DNA of 41,379 bases from Acidaminobacter sp. Lineage in GTDB: Bacteria > Bacillota > Clostridia > Peptostreptococcales > Acidaminobacteraceae. A model generated the notes under the pieces. The model saw nothing but the letters and a program-made list of their open reading frames with translations, was not told the DNA's origin and made no database searches. The position numbers and the translations under genes are program-made. Position 1 is the first letter of the stretch, and each line of letters starts with the position of its first letter. Shown here piece after piece: positions 25,322-33,581 of the stretch. The stretch covers positions 1 through 41,379 of the forward strand of contig NZ_JAOTSB010000024.1 of assembly GCF_030247605.1 (NCBI RefSeq), given 5' to 3'.

Positions 25322-25834
25322 ATGCCGATGGTCACTATAATGCACTACAAAGGCATTGAAGTGGAGCGGCCTAGACAGGCACCTTCTTCAAAAAATGCCG
25401 AACGTCAGCTTCAAACCGCGATCCTCGATAAAGTCCTGACACTCAACGACATTGAAGTCCCACAGGACTTAGTCAATCAAGAACTCACCCTAATGGTCAT
25501 AGAGCACTCTCATAGGATGAAATACGATAGTATGTCGACAGGCGCTCCTTTCGATTTCATTCAGGAAGATATGGCCGAACTATTGGAATCGTTCAGAGAA
25601 GATGCCTTCAAGCTGGTGAAGACAAGGTTGGTCATTCAACGGGTTATTGAAGCAGAAAACTTCGAAGTCACAAAGGCAGAGCTGGAGGAAGAGGCGAAGA
25701 TCATAGCTCTCCGCCAGAAAATCTCCCTTGAGATGGTCAAAGATTTTCTCGGCGAGGATTTCGAATCATTGAAAGAGGATTTGCTGGTCAGAAAGGCCTT
25801 TGACTGTATCTATGCCCACGCCGTCATCAATTAA
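25322..25834 (+). CDS. Isolated trigger-factor C-terminal-like domain protein
   Basis: The 170-aa protein is helical and charged, with EVPQDLVNQELTLMV, FREDAFKLVKTRLVIQRVIE and a closing LKEDLLVRKAFDCIYAHA. This is the pattern of the trigger-factor C-terminal chaperone arm. The ribosome-binding domain (GFRxGxxP motif) and the PPIase domain are absent, so it is not a trigger factor proper. In the middle of a metabolic cassette it could be a dedicated chaperone, an adaptor or a small-molecule binder. Start 25322 or 25328, both near AAAAAGGA. A 10-mer copy covers its first codons. Confidence 0.7.
   Translation: MPMVTIMHYKGIEVERPRQAPSSKNAERQLQTAILDKVLTLNDIEVPQDLVNQELTLMVIEHSHRMKYDSMSTGAPFDFIQEDMAELLESFREDAFKLVKTRLVIQRVIEAENFEVTKAELEEEAKIIALRQKISLEMVKDFLGEDFESLKEDLLVRKAFDCIYAHAVIN
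25323..25332 (-). repeat. TGCCGATGGT copy at the start of the trigger-factor-like gene
   Basis: Exact 10-mer spanning codons 1-4 (Met-Pro-Met-Val). Confidence 0.85.
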
Positions 25835-25872
25835 CAATCAAAAATTACCACCAAATGAAGGGAGAGAGCATT

Positions 25873-26760
25873 ATGTCAGAAGAAAAAAAAGAAATGGAAA
25901 TCAAATCAGAGGACAAAAACGTCAAGTCATCCAAAATGGTCAAAGGCCGCAAAACTATAGCCTATCTCCAGAAACTCAAAGATGAGGGCACTCCAATCGT
26001 TCAAATGTGCCCTGCGAATCGCGACCAATACTTCACCATGGCCGCTGAAATGGCTGGCTGCGACATTTGCCGCCTGACGGTACCTGCCGAAAATACCCTT
26101 ATGTCAATCGCGAATGCGCCTTGGTGGATTCGTACTGTCAGAAACGCCGCCAAGCTCATCCATATCAATTTCTATATGCAGACCCCAACCTTCTCCTCAA
26201 AGGAAAAAGCTTTGGAGTACGGTTCCATGTACATGGCTGAAGGTGCTGACTCCCTGCTTCCTATGGGCGTCAGCAATGAGACCCTCAAGTATATGGCGGA
26301 TAACCATTTGGTAGTCTTTGGCCACGTTGGCGCGCTTTCCGGCTGGCAGACCAGCAGACACGGCGGCTATAAGCGCCTGGGACAAACCGCTGAGGACGCA
26401 ATGAAGGTCTTCCGCATGGCCTATGAGTATCAGGAAAATGGCATGATGGGCATGACCATTGAGCTGACACCTATTGAGGTGACAAATGCCATTGCCAAGA
26501 AACTCCATGTCCCGGTTGTCTCCATTGCTGCAGGCGGTGCTGCCGATGGTTGCGAAATGGTCGACTTCGACACCTTCAACATGATGCCTTCCCTCGCCTC
26601 TCACGCAAAAGTCTATGGCGACTTCTTCAAATGGTCCGCCGGCGCTTACGGTGCCTGGGCTAATGATGTCCGCACTGGCGTCTATCCTGAAGACAAACAC
26701 GGTTTCCACATGGAAGAGAAAGAACTCGACAAGTTCCTGAATGCGCTTGAGAAATACTAA
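25873..26760 (+). CDS. PanB-like (ketopantoate hydroxymethyltransferase superfamily) enzyme
   Basis: The protein of about 295 aa resembles PanB in its second half: VFGHVGALSGWQTSRHGGYKRLGQ parallels GHVGLTPQS..GGYKVQGK, IELTPIEV keeps the catalytic-type glutamate, and VPVVSIAAGGAADGC follows. In the first half the PanB metal-ligand aspartates (GDSLG and DMPF motifs) are not seen; the matching places read LTVPAENT and FYMQTPTF. It is therefore probably a divergent aldolase or lyase, not pantothenate synthesis, and no panC/panD is near. ATG 25873 follows AGGGAG. Last gene of the cassette; a 10-mer copy lies inside. Confidence 0.7.
   Translation: MSEEKKEMEIKSEDKNVKSSKMVKGRKTIAYLQKLKDEGTPIVQMCPANRDQYFTMAAEMAGCDICRLTVPAENTLMSIANAPWWIRTVRNAAKLIHINFYMQTPTFSSKEKALEYGSMYMAEGADSLLPMGVSNETLKYMADNHLVVFGHVGALSGWQTSRHGGYKRLGQTAEDAMKVFRMAYEYQENGMMGMTIELTPIEVTNAIAKKLHVPVVSIAAGGAADGCEMVDFDTFNMMPSLASHAKVYGDFFKWSAGAYGAWANDVRTGVYPEDKHGFHMEEKELDKFLNALEKY
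26541..26550 (-). repeat. TGCCGATGGT copy inside the PanB-like gene
   Basis: Exact 10-mer, read as Ala-Asp-Gly with one leading base. Confidence 0.85.
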
Positions 26761-26787
26761 TTTTCATCTCTAAAACACACTAAAAAA

Positions 26788-26835
26788 ACAGAGTCGAAGC
26801 GACTTTAGTTCCAGTCGCAGCGGCTCTGTTTTGTG
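26788..26835. terminator. Bidirectional terminator between convergent genes
   Basis: ACAGAG (26788-26793) with CTCTGT (26824-26829), and inner GCGACT/AGTCGC (26799-26804/26813-26818), flanked by A- and T-rich sequence. It ends both the PanB-like and LuxR genes. Confidence 0.75.
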
Positions 26836-26851
26836 TTAGGCAAAATTGCGA

Positions 26852-27640
26852 TCAAAATAATTTATGTTGATTGGGATTGGTACTGCCTTGAAAATAACTG
26901 TATAAGGCAAGGATCAACCCCTGACGATTAGAGACGTTAAGTTTAGTATGAATATTAGCAATATGCTTGTATGTGGTTGTCTGGCTTATGCATAATTTAG
27001 TGCTGATATCACTCGGCGTTACACCTTTGAATAGCAATTCTGCTATTTCATGCTCTCTCTTGGTCAGAGAAATTTTAACTTCAGGGTTTTTATCGAAATG
27101 CGTACTCGACAATAAAGTTACGAAAGAATTTCTGAGCAAATTCTGAATGTGGGGGTGAACTATGCTAAGGATTTCTATCTCCTGATCTTGAAATCTGGAA
27201 TAACTGGTGCGGTCGAAACAAAAAATACATCTCCCAAAAGCATCCCCGTCCAGGGCAAATCCTAAGCTGTGTTTAATGCCCTGGGGTTCGATATAACTTG
27301 AAATGAATTCGTCAATCTTAAAGTTGGACCAATCCGTTACAGAGCCTTGAATCTCAGGTCTCTGGTATTTACGATTGATAAAAATAGAATAACGATTGTT
27401 TTCAATTTTGGAGTAATAGGTGAGATAGCTTTCACTCCATCTCTTCTCCACGCCAAATAAGATTTCGTGACTGATTTGCTCGTTGTTGTTGATGATATAG
27501 ATTCGGGCTTTATCATAGGGCATGAGCGTATAAATCTGATCCATCACCTGCATGCAAAATTCCTTAGGGCCCCAGGATTTCTCTATTGAGAGCAAGAAAT
27601 CATTGATTTTTAACCACTGCACTTGATTTAATTGAATCAT
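26852..27640 (-). CDS. LuxR-type transcriptional regulator
   Basis: The 262-aa protein has an N-terminal sensor-like region (about 1-185, GAF-like in length, family not certain) and a C-terminal LuxR helix-turn-helix (about 190-255; LTKREHEIAELLFKGVTPSDISTKLCISQTTTYKHIANIHTKL shortened here to its landmarks). There is no phosphoacceptor domain, so it probably binds a ligand directly. AGGGAGGG precedes the ATG by about 9 nt. It faces the four-gene cassette and may regulate it, but shares no promoter with it. Confidence 0.85.
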   Translation of the reverse strand: MIQLNQVQWLKINDFLLSIEKSWGPKEFCMQVMDQIYTLMPYDKARIYIINNNEQISHEILFGVEKRWSESYLTYYSKIENNRYSIFINRKYQRPEIQGSVTDWSNFKIDEFISSYIEPQGIKHSLGFALDGDAFGRCIFCFDRTSYSRFQDQEIEILSIVHPHIQNLLRNSFVTLLSSTHFDKNPEVKISLTKREHEIAELLFKGVTPSDISTKLCISQTTTYKHIANIHTKLNVSNRQGLILALYSYFQGSTNPNQHKLF

Positions 27641-27814
27641 GGAAGTATCACCCTCCCTATTTGCAATAGTTGCGATCGCTTATTCCAAGTAATTACAATG
27701 ACTTCAAAACAGTTGAAAGGTTTGCACTCATTATAACAAAAAAACTAACAGATTAGACAGCACTTTCATTATTTCAGTTTGACTGGTAAAGTAGTTTAAA
27801 AGGACGGTGTAACC

Positions 27815-28561
27815 ATGATCAAAGCAGTGATCTTTGACCTCGACGGCACGCTGATAGATACGAATGATTTAATTCTGGACACTTTTCAACACGTCATTAA
27901 GGAATGCCTTGGCCGGGTGCCCACCGAAGAAGAGCTCCATCACGTCTATGGTAAGACGTTGGATGAACAAATGGCCTTTTTCTCAGTGGAGCGAAGCCAG
28001 GAACTTGTTGCCTCCTATAAAGCCTATTACAGGACCCATATGGACGAACGAACTCACCTGTTCGATGGTGTGAAAAGCCTTCTTGACGAATTGTTTTCAA
28101 AAGGCATCCAAATGGCGGCCGTGACCAACAAGGGCTCGCGGGGTGTCCATCACGCCTTTGACAAGTTCGATATTGGAAAGTTCTTTTCTGCTGCCATCAC
28201 TGCAGATGATGTCGTAAAAGGCAAACCTGATCCGGAAGGGATTCTTGCCGCGCTTAACCACTTGGGCGTGACGGCGGAAGAAGCCCTGTTCGTTGGAGAC
28301 AGCCACAGCGACATTCTCGCGGCGAAGAACGCCAGTGTCAAATCAGTTTTGGTAGGTTGGACCTTCTTTCATGAAGACCACTATGCGACCTTCGAAGCGG
28401 ATTTCGTCATTGAGAAACCATTGGATTTGATGGATCTGATTACTATGAGCGAGGAACAATTCAATGTTGAAATTGAAAAAGGGCTCAATGATCTTGCAAA
28501 CGGAAAGGTTGTTTCAGCAGAACGTGTTGCCAAACGAATGAAGCGAGATTATGGTGTATGA
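27815..28561 (+). CDS. HAD-family phosphatase (PpaX/phosphoglycolate-phosphatase-like)
   Basis: The 248-aa protein has the HAD motifs in order: FDLDGTLIDT (nucleophile Asp), AAVTNKG (motif II), KPDPEGI (motif III Lys) and FVGDSHSDILAA (motif IV). A helical cap is at about 20-90. The C-terminus has about 40 extra residues after the HAD fold, lysine- and acid-rich, without a recognised motif. PpaX-type members hydrolyse pyrophosphate or small phosphate esters. AAAAGGA is about 11 nt before the ATG. Single gene, followed by a terminator. Confidence 0.88.
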   Translation: MIKAVIFDLDGTLIDTNDLILDTFQHVIKECLGRVPTEEELHHVYGKTLDEQMAFFSVERSQELVASYKAYYRTHMDERTHLFDGVKSLLDELFSKGIQMAAVTNKGSRGVHHAFDKFDIGKFFSAAITADDVVKGKPDPEGILAALNHLGVTAEEALFVGDSHSDILAAKNASVKSVLVGWTFFHEDHYATFEADFVIEKPLDLMDLITMSEEQFNVEIEKGLNDLANGKVVSAERVAKRMKRDYGV

Positions 28562-28632
28562 TTTCGTGGGAAAACATACAAATTCTTTAATTTGATTAAC
28601 TTAAACGCCCTTTTAGGTGAAAATCCACAAAA

Positions 28633-28666
28633 AAGCCGCTTCTGCATTTATCGCAAAGCGGCTTTC
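28633..28666 (+). terminator. Terminator after the HAD gene
   Basis: AAAGCCGCTT (28633-28642) pairs perfectly with AAGCGGCTTT (28657-28666); A-rich on the left, CAACTTTT on the right. Confidence 0.8.
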
Positions 28667-28721
28667 AACTTTTATAGGCATTCAGAGTCAAATCATCTCT
28701 TCCATTTTAAGTATAACATTC

Positions 28722-28770
28722 CTGGTCTATAGTAACCAGACTGTTTGTTGTAGTGGGGACTTGGTATAAT
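28722..28770 (+). promoter_or_regulatory. Extended -10 promoter with upstream inverted repeat, rph-like gene
   Basis: TGGTATAAT (28762-28770) is an extended -10 with no good -35. CTGGT (28722-28726) and ACCAG (28735-28739) form a small inverted repeat just upstream, a possible activator site. I saw no sequence matching the actinomycete rifamycin-associated element. Confidence 0.4.
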
Positions 28771-28840
28771 TCTAACACAGATCATTAATATTTTGACACC
28801 ACATCCACTTATCTAAAACCCCGCAAGGAGGCAGCCCACA

Positions 28841-31450
28841 ATGCCCTACGTCATAGAGCTTCTTAACACTGATAGAACAATGATTTCGCTCGTTGGGGGA
28901 AAAGGCGCTAATCTTGGAGAGCTTTCCAAACTGGAAGGGATCCGCATCCCTAATGGCTTTTGCATTACTGTTGAAGCTTTTAACAGAATCATGGAGACCG
29001 CGTCAGCTATTAAAGACTTAATGAATCAATTATCCACTCTCACTTTGGAGGACCAAGACAGAATTAAAGAACTCAGCAGCTCGCTTCGCAGCGTCATTGA
29101 AGGGATCCCTCTCCCAGAAGCGCAAGTTGAAGAAATTACCCTTGCACTTAACAGCTTTGAACCTGGCACCGCCTTCGCCATTCGATCCAGCGCGACGGCG
29201 GAGGATTTGCCAACCGCTTCTTTTGCCGGGCAGCAGGACACTTATTTGAACGTTACAGGAAAGGACGCCATCCTTGAGCACATCAGCAAATGCTGGGCCT
29301 CACTGTTTACTGAAAGGGCCATTACCTACCGGATTCTAAATAGTATTGATCACCATCAGGTACAAATGGCTGTAATAGTTCAAGAGATGATCTCCCCTGA
29401 AGTCTCCGGTATCCTCTTCACTGTTGATCCCGTGACTTCGAACAGAAAAGTTTCCTCCATTGACGCGGGCTTTGGCCTTGGCGAGGCCCTGGTCTCCGGC
29501 TTGGTGAACCCGGATGTCTATAAAGTACGAAGTGGTGAGATTATCGATAAGAAGATCAATCTCAAGAAACTAGCCATCGTCCCCCTGAATGAAGGCGGCA
29601 CCCAACATATGTCGCTCCCGCCAGCCCAGCAAACTATGCAGGCGCTGACAGATAATCAAATTCTGGAGCTCGAAAGTATTGGCCGCAAGATTGAAGAGCA
29701 TTTTGACGCGCCTCAGGACATTGAATGGTGCTTGGCGGACGGCCACTTTTACGTGGTTCAAAGCCGGCCAATCACGACTTTATTCCCAATCCCTGACGCA
29801 GCGGATCAGGACAATCACGTCTATGTCTCAGTGGGCCATCAGCAGATGATGACGGATGCCATGAAGCCTCTAGGTCTTTCCTTCTTTCTGATGACCACGA
29901 GCGCCCCTATGGCGCAGGCAGGCGGCAGGCTGTTTGTGGATGTGACGCAAATGCTGGTTTCACCTGTTTCCAGACCAGTAGTACTGGATGCCCTGGGACG
30001 ATCCGATCCGTTAATCAAAGACGCGCTTTTGACGGTCTTGGACCGGGAGAATTTCATTAAAATCATCCCAGCGGACGAAGCCCCCAGCCAACCTGATACG
30101 GCAACTGTCAAACCCGCTCAGGAACCTCAAGCACCAGCTGATTTTGATCCGTCTGTCGTTTCTGACTTGATCCATCGCAGCCAAGCCTCTCTGGAAACTC
30201 TGAAACAGGACATTCAAGCCAAGACAGGACCTGAGTTGCTCGATTTCATCCAGGCGGATCTCAAGGAACTTAAGGCGCTTCTATTTGATCCCCTGAGTAT
30301 GAAGGTGCTCATGGCTGGCTTTGACGCCTCCAAGTGGATTAATGACCACCTGGAGTTGTGGCTCGGCGAAAAAAACGCGGCAGATGTCCTGTCCCAATCC
30401 GTTCCAAACAATGTTACCTCTGAAATGGGCATGGCGCTCCTGGATGTGGCAGATATCCTACGGCCTTTCCCGATTGTCATCGAAGCCCTCCACCACGCAA
30501 AAGAGGATGACTTTTTCGAGGCGCTCTTTGGGCTGGAGGGTGGACAGGAAGCCATGGAAGCCATATCTGCATTTCTCGACCGCTACGGCATGCGCTGCCC
30601 TGGTGAGATTGATATTACCAGAAGGCGGTGGGCTGAACGACCATCGGCAATAGTCTCTGTCCTACTCAGTCATATTAAGAATTTTGAAGTCGGGGAGAGC
30701 AAGAGGAAATTCGAAGATGGGCTTAAGGAGGCTTTGAATAAAGAAGCTGAGATTTTAAGCCGGCTGAGGTCATTACCAGACGGTGAGGATAAAGCCAGGG
30801 AGACACAGCTGAGGATCCGCCTAATCCGGGATCTTTCAGGCTACCGGGAATATCCAAAATACGGCATGATCAGCCGCTACTTCATTTATAAGCAGGCGCT
30901 GCTCATAGAAGCGGCGCGGCTCGTGGGGGAAGGGATCCTTCAAGACAATGAGGACATTTTTTACCTGAGCTTTGAGTCGCTGCAGGAGGTTGTGCGTACA
31001 AAGCAGCTGGATTACGAGATCATTCGCAAACGAAAAATTGAGTTTCAAACTTATGAGAAACTGAAGCCATTCCGGGTCATGACCTCTGAAGGTGAAATGA
31101 TTGCCGGTGCCTATAAGCGGGATTCGCTCCCAGACAACGCCTTGTTGGGGCTGCCGGTTTCATCCGGTATTGTGGAAGGCCGGGCGCGTGTGATTTTGAA
31201 TATGGAGGAAGCTGATTTGGAGGAGGACGACATCCTGGTCACCACCTTCACCGACCCAAGTTGGACACCGCTGTTTCTCTCCATCAAAGGCCTGGTCACT
31301 GAAGTCGGCGGTTTAATGACCCATGGGGCTGTGATCGCTCGAGAGTATGGCCTGCCAGCCGTAGTCGGCGTGGTAGACGCTACCAGGCTGATTAAGGACG
31401 GACAGCGCATTCGGGTGAACGGGACTGAAGGGGTTGTCGAGATTCTGTGA
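28841..31450 (+). CDS. rph: Rifampicin-phosphotransferase-like dikinase
   Basis: The 869-aa protein has an N-terminal PEP-synthase-type ATP-grasp (about 1-315; LVGGKGANLGELSKL, FAIRSSATAEDLPTASFAGQ, GLGEALVSG), a long central helical region (about 320-770) and a C-terminal swivelling phosphohistidine domain (GLMTHGAVIAREYG, H828). True PEP synthase has the histidine domain in the middle and a pyruvate-binding TIM barrel after it; here nothing follows. Order and length match RPH, which phosphorylates rifampicin. Environmental RPH homologues exist without proven drug activity, so the substrate is probable, not certain. AAGGAGG precedes the ATG. A 10-mer copy lies inside. Confidence 0.75.
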   Translation: MPYVIELLNTDRTMISLVGGKGANLGELSKLEGIRIPNGFCITVEAFNRIMETASAIKDLMNQLSTLTLEDQDRIKELSSSLRSVIEGIPLPEAQVEEITLALNSFEPGTAFAIRSSATAEDLPTASFAGQQDTYLNVTGKDAILEHISKCWASLFTERAITYRILNSIDHHQVQMAVIVQEMISPEVSGILFTVDPVTSNRKVSSIDAGFGLGEALVSGLVNPDVYKVRSGEIIDKKINLKKLAIVPLNEGGTQHMSLPPAQQTMQALTDNQILELESIGRKIEEHFDAPQDIEWCLADGHFYVVQSRPITTLFPIPDAADQDNHVYVSVGHQQMMTDAMKPLGLSFFLMTTSAPMAQAGGRLFVDVTQMLVSPVSRPVVLDALGRSDPLIKDALLTVLDRENFIKIIPADEAPSQPDTATVKPAQEPQAPADFDPSVVSDLIHRSQASLETLKQDIQAKTGPELLDFIQADLKELKALLFDPLSMKVLMAGFDASKWINDHLELWLGEKNAADVLSQSVPNNVTSEMGMALLDVADILRPFPIVIEALHHAKEDDFFEALFGLEGGQEAMEAISAFLDRYGMRCPGEIDITRRRWAERPSAIVSVLLSHIKNFEVGESKRKFEDGLKEALNKEAEILSRLRSLPDGEDKARETQLRIRLIRDLSGYREYPKYGMISRYFIYKQALLIEAARLVGEGILQDNEDIFYLSFESLQEVVRTKQLDYEIIRKRKIEFQTYEKLKPFRVMTSEGEMIAGAYKRDSLPDNALLGLPVSSGIVEGRARVILNMEEADLEEDDILVTTFTDPSWTPLFLSIKGLVTEVGGLMTHGAVIAREYGLPAVVGVVDATRLIKDGQRIRVNGTEGVVEIL
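30640..30649 (+). repeat. ACCATCGGCA copy inside the rph-like gene
   Basis: Exact 10-mer, read as Pro-Ser-Ala after the last base of Arg. Confidence 0.85.
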
Positions 31451-31470
31451 AGGTGAAAGTCGGTGTCAGG

Positions 31471-31552
31471 TGAAACTCGGTGTCTGACACCGAATTGAAA
31501 CTGGATGAAACTCGGGGTTGATAGGCCAAAGCCGCAGACACCGAGTTTCATC
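31471..31552. terminator. Mutually exclusive hairpins between convergent genes
   Basis: TGAAACTCGGTGTCTG (31471-31486) pairs 16/16 with CAGACACCGAGTTTCA (31535-31550). GATGAAACTCGG (31504-31515) pairs 12/12 with CCGAGTTTCATC (31541-31552), competing for the same right arm. A small CGGTGTC/GACACCG sits at 31479-31493. Located between the rph-like and B3/B4 genes, so terminator function is likely; T-tracts are poor. Confidence 0.6.
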
Positions 31553-31565
31553 TTCCTTTATGGCC

Positions 31566-32282
31566 CTACAAATCAATCTCCCTGCTCTCGCGATCCATCA
31601 GATGAATCTCCACTTCTCCGCCCAAATACTTCTGAGTCAGCTCCGCCAGCGACTTGGCCGCCGCTGCCAGATCATCTGACCGGTCAGGATCCACAGACTC
31701 AATAATCAAAAATGCGTTAACGGTGTCCTCCGTGAGCATGGTTCTCTGGCCGTCACGCCAGTTCCAACATCGGCAGACTGCGCCTTCCTCATCCTTGTAA
31801 ATAATTTCTCCCGGCAGCGCATTGTCAAAGTCCGCGTCCCCGAGGGCCAGAAAATACTCGCCGCCCTCTGCCTTCGTGAGCAGGAGGTCACCTTTGAAAG
31901 TATCTATGTCCTCTCCCCCGCATGGAAGCCCGTAGGTCAGGGACACAGAATTGTAAATGTCCACCAGTGGATTGATTGGCCCGACGCCGCTGCCCTTTTC
32001 AACCCGTTTCAGCAGCGCCTCAATGGAGCATCTGACGCCCTTTTTCGTCTTGAACTGCTGGTAAGCCTTCCGCCACACCGCAATGACTTTGTTGTCACTG
32101 AACACGTCTGCCGTCAGGAATTTGACCGCCTCGCCGCTGCCCTTCTCAAGCAGCGCGTCGAGCTCACCTCTCACCGGCTCTGCGTGGCCCATCGTGTTAT
32201 TGATCCCCTTGGCCAGCACCACCGCGATCTCCGCCTGGGGGAACACCTCCCAGAATTCATTTGTGATAATAAACTTTGACAT
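31566..32282 (-). CDS. B3/B4 tRNA-binding-domain protein
   Basis: The 238-aa protein matches the standalone B3/B4 domain of phenylalanyl-tRNA synthetase beta subunits: GVRCSIEALLKRVEKGSGVGPINP, then LVDIYNSVSLTYGLPCGGEDID and a late RDGQRTMLTEDT block. Family members are thought to bind or edit misacylated tRNA or amino acids, without a fixed role. AAGGAG is 8 nt before the ATG. It follows the EamA exporter gene by 12 bp on the same strand, forming an operon; B3/B4 proteins and DMT exporters next to each other suggest handling of an amino acid or analogue. Confidence 0.85.
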   Translation of the reverse strand: MSKFIITNEFWEVFPQAEIAVVLAKGINNTMGHAEPVRGELDALLEKGSGEAVKFLTADVFSDNKVIAVWRKAYQQFKTKKGVRCSIEALLKRVEKGSGVGPINPLVDIYNSVSLTYGLPCGGEDIDTFKGDLLLTKAEGGEYFLALGDADFDNALPGEIIYKDEEGAVCRCWNWRDGQRTMLTEDTVNAFLIIESVDPDRSDDLAAAAKSLAELTQKYLGGEVEIHLMDRESREIDL

Positions 32283-32294
32283 CTCAACGACTCC

Positions 32295-33326
32295 TTATTT
32301 TGTGTTTTTCACGTAATTGACTTTGATAAATTGCGCTTCATCACTTCTGCTCCTATTATACCCGATCCTGCTCAGAAATGGAGGTACAGAAAGGTTGAAG
32401 TCCAAGGGCAGCTGCGCCAGCAATATGCCCGAAAACATGATAATGCTGCCGATGGTCTCCCGAACCGAAATCGATTCACCCAATATCAGGATCCCCGCAA
32501 TCACCGCTATGACGGATTCCACACTCAGGATCAGGGAGGTCATGGTCGGCTCCGTACGCTTCTGCGCAATCACCTGCAAGGTATACGCCACCCCGCAGGA
32601 CATGACGCCGGCGTACAAGATAGGAATTTTGCTTTCCATTATCCCCGCCCAGCTCACCGTTTCAAAACCCAGCATAAACGGCAGCGAAATAATCCCGCAC
32701 ACCAGGAACTGAAGGCTCGACAGCTTGACCGGATCCGTCTTCGGAGAAAAATGATCAATCAGGATAATATGAACGGACAAACCTACAGCACTTAGGAGAA
32801 TCAGCAGATCTCCCCAGCCTATGGAAAATCCCTCTTTGACGCTGAGCAGATATAAACCGGCCGTCGCAAGGATCACGCTGACCCACAGAACCGGACGAAC
32901 CTTTTTCTTTAAAAACAGTCCCAAGATAGGTACGATTACAATGTATAGCGCCGTAATGAACCCAGCCTTCCCTGCGGTTGTATAAATCATACCCGCCTGC
33001 TGCAAAGAGCTGGAGATAAACACGACCACCCCGCACCAAAATCCACCCAGCATTAAATATTTTCTGGAAGAAGCAGCCTCAGCCTGAGCTTCTGCCGCCG
33101 CAGCAGAGGTTACAGAGCCCACACCAACTGTCGCCCCACTGACTTTTCTCTGACGATCCATAATCAGAATCACAGGTACCAGTACCAGCGCGCCAATCAG
33201 ACTTCTGATGCCGTTGAAGGTGAAAGGCCCAATATAGGCCATCCCTGCTCGTTGTGCTACAAATGAAACGCCAAAGATCAAGGCCGTCAGCGTCAGCATG
33301 AGTTCTCCACTTACTTTTTTCTTCAT
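32295..33326 (-). CDS. EamA/DMT-superfamily transporter
   Basis: The protein of about 343 aa has roughly ten membrane segments in two EamA repeats (about 10-140 and 165-320), with a typical ISVRETIGSIIMFSGILLAQ end. A soluble alanine/glutamate-rich loop (AAAEAQAEAASSRK, near residue 80) interrupts the first repeat. ATG 33326 is 8 nt behind GGAGG; the longer frame from 33341 includes that site. Probably an exporter of an amino acid or other small metabolite. A 10-mer copy lies inside. Confidence 0.88.
   Translation of the reverse strand: MKKKVSGELMLTLTALIFGVSFVAQRAGMAYIGPFTFNGIRSLIGALVLVPVILIMDRQRKVSGATVGVGSVTSAAAAEAQAEAASSRKYLMLGGFWCGVVVFISSSLQQAGMIYTTAGKAGFITALYIVIVPILGLFLKKKVRPVLWVSVILATAGLYLLSVKEGFSIGWGDLLILLSAVGLSVHIILIDHFSPKTDPVKLSSLQFLVCGIISLPFMLGFETVSWAGIMESKIPILYAGVMSCGVAYTLQVIAQKRTEPTMTSLILSVESVIAVIAGILILGESISVRETIGSIIMFSGILLAQLPLDFNLSVPPFLSRIGYNRSRSDEAQFIKVNYVKNTK
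32447..32456 (-). repeat. TGCCGATGGT copy inside the EamA gene
   Basis: Exact 10-mer; in the gene sense it reads Thr-Ile-Gly plus one base (ETIGS). Confidence 0.85.
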
Positions 33327-33581
33327 TTTATTAGCCTCCATACGAAATTAATAATCTCAACGTTTTATTAAGCAAGCCTCGTGCCAAACCACTCAGTTTA
33401 CTCAAAATTTAGATCAAACCCAGTATTTAACCGCCCTCCCGCTCATAGATGCCCAACTCATCCGACTTCAAAAGAATCGATACCGAGTCAAAAATGAAAA
33501 CAGCGATACGAAATCGATTCACCCTCTATACATCCACCTCTTCAAAAGCTATAATAATTGGAAAGGGGGTGCCTTAAGTCC

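Noticed and set aside
25873..26760. Pantothenate-pathway panB
   Set aside because: Metal-ligand aspartates are not seen, and no panC, panD or panE gene is near.
28841..31450. Phosphoenolpyruvate synthase (ppsA)
   Set aside because: The phosphohistidine domain is at the extreme C-terminus and the PEP/pyruvate-binding barrel is absent.
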